A stretch of DNA of 64,000 nt from Bacillota bacterium. GTDB lineage: Bacteria; Planctomycetota; UBA8108; UBA1146. The translations under genes and the position numbers were made by a program. Numbering within the stretch: the first letter of the stretch is position 1; the number at the start of each line of letters is the position of its first letter. The stretch is from positions 1 to 64,000 of the forward strand of contig QNYK01000062.1 of the NCBI GenBank assembly GCA_003973385.1, given 5' to 3'. The notes under the pieces were generated by a model that had not been told where the DNA came from, did not search any database, and saw only the letters and a list, made by a program, of their open reading frames with translations. Of the stretch, positions 43,470 to 50,900 are shown one piece after another.

Positions 43470-44723
43470 TTACAGACAGTCCAGTGGATCGTCTGTGGAG
43501 TCTGGTCCAGGGTCAGGAAAGGGAGCCGGGGGCTGGGGAGACCCGGAGAACAGGTATTGAAGCGCCGTGATCGCATCGGAGATGTCGATGGCACCATCGT
43601 CATTGATGTCCGCAGCATCGGGGCATGGAAAAGGGATGCCTCTGTATGCACCTGCCAGGATGGTGTCCACATCGGCGAGATCTATCGACCCATCCAGGTT
43701 TGCATCTCCTCGGATGAAGTGATCCCACCATGTGATGACACCATCGAGCAGATTTCCTACCGGCGACTGATCCACAAACGAAGCTCCATCGGCCAGATCG
43801 ATGACCCACGAGCCGGGAACCGAGAGTGGCATGGCGATCACCAGGAAACCCAGGGTTTCACCGGAGAGAGCGGGCACGGGGCCACCTGTTGATTCGAGCG
43901 TGATTTCGATCCCTGTCGCGGTGGGCTGTTCGCTGACGGTCCACTGACCCTGAGTGAGGTCGTCAAAATCGCTACCCTGGATCGTCAACTCGCAGACGAT
44001 CCACTCGTCGTATTCGAGGCCCATGGCAAATGTGGTCACGGGGCCATCGGTCCAGGCTCTGATCGGTATCGAGAGTACGGTGTCGAGCGCCGTGGCTTGC
44101 TGGCTCTCGATGAGGAAGAGCGGGAAATCGAAGGCGGTGACGGCACCCGGGATGACCGTGGGAATGACAGTGTTTCCGCTCAGGTCAGTGAGCAGGACAG
44201 GATTGGATTCATTGGCAATCCCACCGACTCCAGAACCTGCGGAACTTCCATCAGGAATCAAATTAATATCGACCAGCGACATCTTGAGGTAGGCAGCGAG
44301 CACGGAGCTTCCCGCCGGGAGTGAATTTCCCCCGGCATAGATGACCTGAAGTCCCAGGTAGGGAGGCAGTGCAGGGCTAGGAATGAGGATCGGCTGCAGC
44401 ATCTCGCTCTCGGTGCCGGCGAAGATCACTTCATCGAACGAAAGCAGTAGTTCGTCATATTCCAGTCCCATCTGCCAGGAGACGATGTCGGTCTCGCTGG
44501 TGATCAGGAGCGGAAGCAGTGCGTGGTCTTCTCCGGGAAAGATGATGGCATCGCCGAGCTCGATGACGGGACCACCAAAACTGCCATTATTGACCTGAGC
44601 AGCGAGAGTCGGAGAGAACGCAAGACACGAGAGCACCAGCGCGAGCGTAGTGAACATCGCCCTCGTTACTCCCCAGGGGGGAGCCGTATGCAGGATGTAG
44701 TGGTGATCCACGCGGCGTAGCAT
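43470..44723 (-). CDS. Exported cohesin-like/dockerin protein
   Basis: I start at ATG 44723, five bases after GGAG. The 417-residue product has a long n-region and hydrophobic core (MFTTLALVLSCLAFSPTLAAQ), two cohesin-like beta-sandwich repeats (each with a hallmark MGLEYDE strand, about residues 60-195 and 205-330), then a C-terminal dockerin-like double EF-hand: GDANLDGSIDLADVDTIL and DINDDGAIDISDAITALQYLF. Cys-containing PFPCPDAAD and a terminal DCL are common in this kind of planctomycete protein. Binding between cohesin and dockerin modules or to the cell surface is inference; no catalytic domain is present. Confidence 0.82.
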   Translation of the reverse strand: MLRRVDHHYILHTAPPWGVTRAMFTTLALVLSCLAFSPTLAAQVNNGSFGGPVIELGDAIIFPGEDHALLPLLITSETDIVSWQMGLEYDELLLSFDEVIFAGTESEMLQPILIPSPALPPYLGLQVIYAGGNSLPAGSSVLAAYLKMSLVDINLIPDGSSAGSGVGGIANESNPVLLTDLSGNTVIPTVIPGAVTAFDFPLFLIESQQATALDTVLSIPIRAWTDGPVTTFAMGLEYDEWIVCELTIQGSDFDDLTQGQWTVSEQPTATGIEITLESTGGPVPALSGETLGFLVIAMPLSVPGSWVIDLADGASFVDQSPVGNLLDGVITWWDHFIRGDANLDGSIDLADVDTILAGAYRGIPFPCPDAADINDDGAIDISDAITALQYLFSGSPQPPAPFPDPGPDSTDDPLDCL

Positions 44724-44742
44724 GATCACTCCCGTTTATCTT

Positions 44743-44763
44743 GGGTCAATTCGGGATTGACCC
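44743..44763. promoter_or_regulatory. Perfect 8-bp inverted repeat upstream of the dockerin gene
   Basis: GGGTCAAT and ATTGACCC flank TCGGG, about 20 bases upstream of the dockerin-protein start codon. Small perfect palindromes in this place may be transcription-factor operators or 5' UTR hairpins. No factor can be named. Confidence 0.4.
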
Positions 44764-44884
44764 GGGCCTTTGGTGGCCAGGTTCTGTACTCGCAAGCGAG
44801 AATGAACCCACCCTAAGGGTCGATTCTAACCCACCCAGGATGTGTGTAAAGTAGTGCCTCAGGGAGGTTTCCGTGCTCCACGCC

Positions 44885-44983
44885 GGTCTTGACACGACCT
44901 ACAGTGCCGCCTAGGTTCATCCGGGTCTCCCCGGTGCCGGGACCCGGCTTCTGAACTTCCTGGCATGAGATGTAGGGTAGACC
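44885..44983. ncRNA. Candidate structured RNA: long irregular hairpin
   Basis: A ~99-nt segment can fold as one irregular hairpin with five stacked helices: GGTCT/AGACC, CCTACA/TGTAGG, TGCC/GGCA, AGGTTCA/TGAACTT (one G-U) and CCGGGTC/GACCCGG, separated by small internal loops. The nesting is far beyond what a random 100 bp would show. It does not carry the SRP tip motif (GGAAG..AGCAG) and I cannot match it to 6S RNA or tmRNA. Strand is uncertain because the pairing is symmetric; if on the plus strand it would lie ~75 nt before the polyprenyl synthase gene and could be its leader. Confidence 0.4.
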
Positions 44984-45058
44984 CCACCTTGCCGCGTCAG
45001 GTGGATGCCGTGTCGGCCCAGCAAGCGCGACATAAACCCTGTGATAGATAGAGGTTAG

Positions 45059-46099
45059 ATGGCGAATGAGGGGCCGAGAGAGGATCCTGAAACGGCCTCG
45101 CTGGGCCAGCTCCCTGCAGCACTTGCCCGGTCAGATGGGCGACTGGAGCAGGCCATCTCCACGCGCCTTACGCGGGTTCCATCGCCAGTACTCCAGAGTG
45201 CACTGGAGCGATCCACCAGTGGCGGCAAGCGATTACGACCCCTGCTGGCGCTCTGGTTCAGCGATTCTCTCGGAGTGGCCAGCGATAATGCGGATCGAAT
45301 TGCATGCCTGACGGAGTGGTTACATAGCGCCTTTCTGATTCACGACGATATTCAGGATGGCGATGAGTGGCGCCGCGATCAGCCCACGCTGTGGAAAAGT
45401 CATGGAATCTCGACGGCACTGAATGCGGCGGACTGGTTGCTCTCCGCCGTCTACCTCGAGGTGTCGCAGATGCAGCTGCAGGATGAAATTCGAGCACGTC
45501 TGCTGAGTGCGGTTCAAGATGTCCACAGCCGTACCGTACTCGGTCAGCAATACGATCTCGATGGCAGAGGAGATCCTGATTTTGGTCTCGATCGATACGA
45601 ACAGGCTGTGCGGGCAAAAACCGGTAGATATCTGGCGCTGGGAATGGTGGCTGTCGCCATCGTTGCCCAGTTGAATCAGCGTGCCGTCGAGCAACTCTGG
45701 GCGGTCGGAGACCATCTCGGTCCTGCATTTCAGATTCAAGATGACCTGCTCGATCTGACCAGCAGCAAGGGGCGAGCAGGACAACTTGGAAATGACATTC
45801 GAGAAGGAAAGCCCTCGATACTGTATGCTCATGCGCTCGAGCGAGGTCAACTGACACAGGAGCAGAAAGCCCGCCTAGTCGATGTGATGGCAGAAGAGAG
45901 GGCCCTGACCAGGGATGATGATGTGGAGTGGGTGATCTCACTCTTTCACGATTGCGGTTCGATAGATTTTGCCAGAAACCAGGCCGTCGATCGCGCTGAA
46001 GCGGGGATCGATCTGTTCCGGGATATTCCCGGAGTACCCCGGGAGTTGCACGCCACTTTCGAGCAGGTGGCTCGCTTTGCTGTCGAGAGGAACAGGTGA
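45059..46099 (+). CDS. Polyprenyl (farnesyl/geranylgeranyl-type) diphosphate synthase
   Basis: Condenses isopentenyl diphosphate with allylic diphosphates. The 346-residue protein has the first aspartate-rich motif DDIQD (about 96-100, in FLIHDDIQDGDEWRR), the GGKRLRP site near residue 55-61 and the second motif in FQIQDDLLD. No large bulky residue set can be read for chain length, so the product (C15, C20 or longer) is open. It starts a plus-strand operon with ddl, an inositol-phosphatase-like gene and uvrA; lipid carrier synthesis for the cell wall would suit the neighbour ddl. Confidence 0.9.
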   Translation: MANEGPREDPETASLGQLPAALARSDGRLEQAISTRLTRVPSPVLQSALERSTSGGKRLRPLLALWFSDSLGVASDNADRIACLTEWLHSAFLIHDDIQDGDEWRRDQPTLWKSHGISTALNAADWLLSAVYLEVSQMQLQDEIRARLLSAVQDVHSRTVLGQQYDLDGRGDPDFGLDRYEQAVRAKTGRYLALGMVAVAIVAQLNQRAVEQLWAVGDHLGPAFQIQDDLLDLTSSKGRAGQLGNDIREGKPSILYAHALERGQLTQEQKARLVDVMAEERALTRDDDVEWVISLFHDCGSIDFARNQAVDRAEAGIDLFRDIPGVPRELHATFEQVARFAVERNR

Positions 46100-46106
46100 C
46101 AAGACG

Positions 46107-47153
46107 ATGGTATCGAGGCATGTGCCCGTCATTTATGGCGGTACCTGGAGTGAACGAAACATTTCCATCCAGAGTGCTCGCTGCGTCATCGGCTGGCTTG
46201 AGGACGCTGGAATCGAACCGGTTCCCGTTCGCTGGGATGACGATGGATGGGTGATTTGTCCTGTCGATGATCTGGAGCAAATCGGCGAACCGGTGAACCC
46301 CTGCGACCTGCTCCAGTCACAGGTTGACTCCGGCATCGAGGAGGTTTTCAACTCCCTCCATGGTGGTGCGGGAGAGGATGGAACCCTTGCTGCGCTTCTG
46401 TCCAGTTTCAAACTCGCTCACACCGGCGCGGGAGTCGTCGGTAGTGCTGTCTCTGCCTGCAAGATCACCTTTCGCCAGAGATTGCGCGGAATCGGAATGC
46501 AGGTCGCGGTGGGAGCCGTGGTGCATGAAGAAATCTGGGCTCGGCGGAGAGGCGAAGTTCTGTCAGGGGTCGCCAAGGAGGTTCACTATCCTTGCATCGT
46601 CAAGGATCCGATGGGCGGCTCTTCCATCGGACTCAAACTTGTCAATGACGAGCTGGAACTCCAGGAGTTCATCGAAAACCTGTTCAAGAAAACAAGGCTG
46701 GTCCTGATCGAGCAGAGGGTCATCGGGAGAGAACTCTCCATCGCTTGCCTCGGAGCTGGACGAGGTTCGTTGCCACAACTTCTGCAACCGATCGAGGTCG
46801 TGCTGAATGACGAACGGGAGATCTTCGATTTCGAGGCCAAATACACCCCTGGAGCTGCACAGGAGATCCACGCATCACTGAGTCCAGAGGAATGGATGCA
46901 GATCGCACAGGAGATTCGTCAGATGCATCTGGAACTGGATCTGGGCACTGCCAGCCGCACCGACCTGATCCTGACCGATGACGGCCCGGTCTACCTGGAG
47001 ACCAACACGGTTCCCGGTTGCACCGATCGCAGCATTTTGCCCATCGCGGCTGGACTCTCAGGAATCAGTGGACCCGAACTGGTCAGGAAACTGCTCGAGA
47101 TTGCAGTCGCCAATCACCTGGAGAGATGGGGTAGGGGACCCAGTGCCTCTTGA
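46107..47153 (+). CDS. ddl: D-alanine-D-alanine ligase
   Basis: Makes the D-Ala-D-Ala dipeptide of peptidoglycan precursors. Start ATG 46107 follows AGGTGA with seven-base spacing; the track start lies inside the upstream gene. The 348-residue ATP-grasp protein shows VKDPMGGSSIGLKLV (ATP-grasp loop), EQRVIGRELSIACLG, and the metal/ligand site YLETNTVPGCTDRS. A few substitutions are seen in the N-terminal domain (VPVIYGGTWSERNIS for the usual V.GG.S.E..VS). Eight bases after the polyprenyl synthase stop and overlapping the next gene by 11 bp. It supports a peptidoglycan-containing wall. Confidence 0.92.
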   Translation: MVSRHVPVIYGGTWSERNISIQSARCVIGWLEDAGIEPVPVRWDDDGWVICPVDDLEQIGEPVNPCDLLQSQVDSGIEEVFNSLHGGAGEDGTLAALLSSFKLAHTGAGVVGSAVSACKITFRQRLRGIGMQVAVGAVVHEEIWARRRGEVLSGVAKEVHYPCIVKDPMGGSSIGLKLVNDELELQEFIENLFKKTRLVLIEQRVIGRELSIACLGAGRGSLPQLLQPIEVVLNDEREIFDFEAKYTPGAAQEIHASLSPEEWMQIAQEIRQMHLELDLGTASRTDLILTDDGPVYLETNTVPGCTDRSILPIAAGLSGISGPELVRKLLEIAVANHLERWGRGPSAS

Positions 47154-47976
47154 TCTGCCGGGAGGTGGGGAACTCGATCCGGTCATCGACCTCATCGAAG
47201 GCGCGGGTGGGTTGTTGCTTGAGTGCCAGAAGAGTTCGCGATCCATTGAAAAAAAGGGATTTCGAGATCTCGTCACCGACGCCGATCTCCGTTCGGAGAG
47301 GTATGTGGTCGCTGGCCTGAATCGGTTGTACCCCGAGGATGCGATTCTCGCTGAGGAGGCTGGAGGCGAACTCCCTTCCAGCGGCCGGTGCTGGATCGTG
47401 GATCCACTCGATGGCACCACTAACTATTCACATCGGCACCCGTTCTTCAGCGTTTCTGCTGCGCTCGTGGATGATGAAGGGCCAGTTGCCTGTGTGACCC
47501 ACTCACCGATTCTCGCCGAGACATGGTGGGCCATCCGTAATCGTGGTGCCTGGAAATGTCGTGGAACCGTTCTGCAAGGTGAGCCACTGACGCTGAAGTC
47601 TACGGCACCACTGGGTGATTGCCTGCTGGCTACCGGGTTCAGCTATCAGAGAAAAGAACTGGATCACGGCGCACTGGATGTCTTCGAGTCCTTGTTGAGG
47701 CGAGCGCGAGAGATCCGTCGCGGTGGCAGTGCCTGCCTGGATCTGGCATTCACCGCAGAAGGTATCTTTCAGGGCTTCTGGGAGTTTTATCTCCAACCCC
47801 ACGATGTCGCCGCGGGAGCCCTGCTGATCCGCGAAGCGGGTGGTGTGGTGACCGATGGGGTCGGGGGAGACGACTGGTTACTGGGGGGGAGCATCGTTGC
47901 GGCAACGGCTGAACTCCATCCGGTACTTCTGGAAGTGGTTCGCCCCGCTGTCCCTCCCACCGAGGGGGATCGATGA
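47143..47976 (+). CDS. Inositol-monophosphatase-family phosphatase
   Basis: Lithium-sensitive phosphatase family. The 277-residue product starts at GTG 47143 within the ddl 3' end; metal-binding motifs are all present: ILAEEAGG, WIVDPLDGTTNYSH and HDVAAGALLIREAGG. Possible substrates include myo-inositol phosphate, fructose bisphosphate or 3'-phosphoadenosine phosphate; the sequence does not tell. Third gene of the operon, with uvrA starting in its stop codon (ATGA). Confidence 0.9.
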   Translation: MPLDLPGGGELDPVIDLIEGAGGLLLECQKSSRSIEKKGFRDLVTDADLRSERYVVAGLNRLYPEDAILAEEAGGELPSSGRCWIVDPLDGTTNYSHRHPFFSVSAALVDDEGPVACVTHSPILAETWWAIRNRGAWKCRGTVLQGEPLTLKSTAPLGDCLLATGFSYQRKELDHGALDVFESLLRRAREIRRGGSACLDLAFTAEGIFQGFWEFYLQPHDVAAGALLIREAGGVVTDGVGGDDWLLGGSIVAATAELHPVLLEVVRPAVPPTEGDR

Positions 47977-50900
47977 GCACCTCGTCGGGTCGCCCGTTGC
48001 GAGTTCGTGGGGCCAACGAAAACAACCTTCGGAACCTCGATGTCGAGATCCCCAGGGAGCGACTGGTGGTCGTCACGGGAATCAGTGGCTCAGGTAAATC
48101 GACACTCGCACACGGCATCATCTGTCGTGAAGGGCAGCGTCGTTTCGTCGAGAGTCTCAGTTCCTATGCTCGTCAATATCTGGGTCGACTCGATCGGCCT
48201 CGCGTCGAGGCGGTCGAGGGCCTCAGCCCGACCATCTCTATCGATCAGAAAACCATCTCGCGAAACCCCAGGTCCACGGTGGGTACCATCACAGAGATTC
48301 TCGATCATCTTCGACTCCTGTATGCGCGGCTCGGAACACCGCACTGTCCCAGCTGTGGGGATGTCATCGAGGGTCGCAGTCGAGAGCAGATTGTCCAGCA
48401 CAGTTGGCATCAGTTGGCAGGGCAGGAGGTGCTGGTGTGCGCTCCCATCGTTCTGGAGCGAAAGGGCGAGTATCGAAAGGAGATTGAGCAACTCCGCGAG
48501 CAAGGATTTGCTCGGGTTCGCATCGATGGAGACCTGATGCGCCTGTCCGATCCGATTTCGTTGGCTCGTTACGAGCGTCACACGATTGAGGTCGTACTCG
48601 ATAAATTACGGCTGGTGGACGGCAAGCGTGGCAGGCTTGCTGAAGCAGTCGAGAAGGCTCTCACCATCTCAGATGGGCTGGTGACCATCGTGGCTGGAGA
48701 AGTGGCCCATCTCTCCTCCAGCAGATTTGGTTGCCCGACATGCTCGATTTCCTTGCCAGAACTGGAGCCCAGGCTCTTCTCCTTCAACAGTCCACAGGGT
48801 GCGTGTCAAAGATGCGATGGACTCGGCAGAAGGAGGTCTCCTTCGGAACACACCATGGTCAAGGATGCGTCCCTTTCGATCATGGATGGAGCTCTGTTCC
48901 TGAGGCGCCAGGGCAAATCGATCAGGGGCCTTTCTGTGGCCTGGTCGGTGCTGGAGAAAGCAGCCACTCTCGAGCGGATTTCTCTTCAAAGGCCATGGAA
49001 GAAGTTGACCCCCCGAGCACGCCAGTTGCTACTCGAAGGTGCCGAGTCGGTGGGTGGTAAGAGTGACTGGCCAGGTCTGATTCCCCTGGTCGAGGCTGCC
49101 TATGATCTGCACGGGGGGCGAGAACTGGAACGGCACATGCCTCGCACGGAGTGCAATGCATGCGGGGGGACGCGGTTGCAGGAGATGCCTCGTGCCGTTC
49201 GCTACCGCGGTCACGGAATCGATCAGATCTGCTCGATGACGGTAGACGATGCCCACGGCTTCTTCAGTGATCTCGACCTGGATGACAGGGAGCGTCGCAT
49301 CGGCCAGTCACTGTTTCCGGAGATCCAGTCGCGACTGGAATTCCTGTCCAGAGTAGGCCTCGGTTATCTCGCCCTCGATCGGTCTGCCGATACTCTCGCA
49401 GGTGGAGAAGCGCAACGCATCCGGCTGGCGAGCCAGCTGGGGAGTGGGCTTCGTGGGGTGCTGTATGTGCTCGACGAACCTTCGATCGGTCTGCATCCCG
49501 CGGATAATAGAGCGATGCTCGAGATCCTCAGGGGTTTGAGGGATCTGGGCAACTCGGTCCTGGTGGTGGAGCATGATCGTGAAACCATCGAGAGTGCTGA
49601 CCACATCATTGATATCGGACCGGGTGCGGGTACTGCCGGTGGAGAACTGGTCGCCGAGGGGTCCGTGACGGCGGTTCGAAAGGTATCGCGCTCACTGACA
49701 GGTCAGTATCTCGCCGGCAACAAGAAGATCGCAATCCCCGCGAGTCGCAGGAAATCTAGGAGCTGTTTGCGGATTCGTGGCGCGCGGCTGCACAACTTGC
49801 AGGATGTCGATGTTGAGATTCCGCTGCAATCTCTGGTCGTGATTACCGGAGTGAGCGGGTCAGGGAAAAGTACTCTCATCCAGGGAGTACTGCAGCCAGC
49901 AGTCGCAGAATACCTGGATCTGGTGACGGAACCTCCCGGAGATCACGACGGCGTCGATGGACTCGATCAGATCGACAAGTTGATTCGCATCGATCAGAAC
50001 CCCATCGGACGAACCCCCCGCTCCAATCCCGGAACCTACACCAAGGTGTTCGATGATATTCGCGATCTGTTCTCGCGAACCGCAGAAGCTCGTGCCCGGG
50101 GGTGGAAGAGAGGGCGTTTCTCTTTCAACGTCAAGGGGGGTCGATGCGAGGCGTGCGAAGGTGCTGGGGTCATCACCATAGGAATGCAATTCATGGCCGA
50201 CATCGAGGTGGTGTGCGAGGAGTGCAATGGCACCCGCTTCAATGCCGAGACCAGGTCGGTGCGCTGGCGCGGCCACGACATCTCGGAGATTCTCGCGTTA
50301 TCGATCGAGGAGGCATCCTCGCTCTTTGAAGATGTGCCTCAGATCGACCGGACACTTCGAACCCTGCTCGATGTAGGACTCGGTTATGTTTCGCTGGGCC
50401 AGCCCAGCACCACTCTATCTGGTGGCGAAGCTCAACGGGTCAAACTGGCGACGGAATTGCGGAAGAAGAGCACCGGAAGGACGCTGTATCTGCTCGATGA
50501 ACCGACCACAGGTTTGCACTTTGCAGATATCGATAACCTGCTCGGTTGCCTGCATGCTCTCGTCGACAGGGGCAATACGGTCGTGATCATCGAGCATTGT
50601 CTCGATGTGGTGAAACAGGCGGACCATGTCATCGATCTGGGCCCCGCGGGAGGTGCCCAGGGTGGCAGAGTTCTCAGTTGTGGTACTCCTGAGCAGTTGG
50701 CCCGGCTCGGAAGTGCGACCGGGATCGCGCTCTCTGGAGAGATGGGTGGAAAGCGTCGCCCTGCTGCCCGATCCGGAAAGAAGAGGGGCTCTGGTTCGGG
50801 TGAACCCGCCGACAAGTTCCTGATTGTCGGCGCAAGACAGAACAACCTGAAAGATATACGGGTTGAAATCCCTGCCGGGGAGTTCACCGTCATCACAGGA

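Larger units (their letters stand above)
44730..45058. other. Intergenic region with several inverted repeats
   Basis: About 330 bp between the divergent dockerin gene and the polyprenyl synthase gene, with no supported ORF. It holds an 8-bp perfect inverted repeat near the dockerin start and a long multi-segment hairpin, both listed separately, plus a CCACCT/AGGTGG hairpin at 44985-45005. Promoters for both flanking genes must lie here but none is clear. Confidence 0.6.

Noticed and set aside
44885-44983. SRP RNA, tmRNA or 6S RNA
   Set aside because: The hairpin lacks the SRP apical GGAAG/AGCAG motif, the tmRNA tRNA-like ends and a readable 6S central bubble; left as an unclassified structured element.
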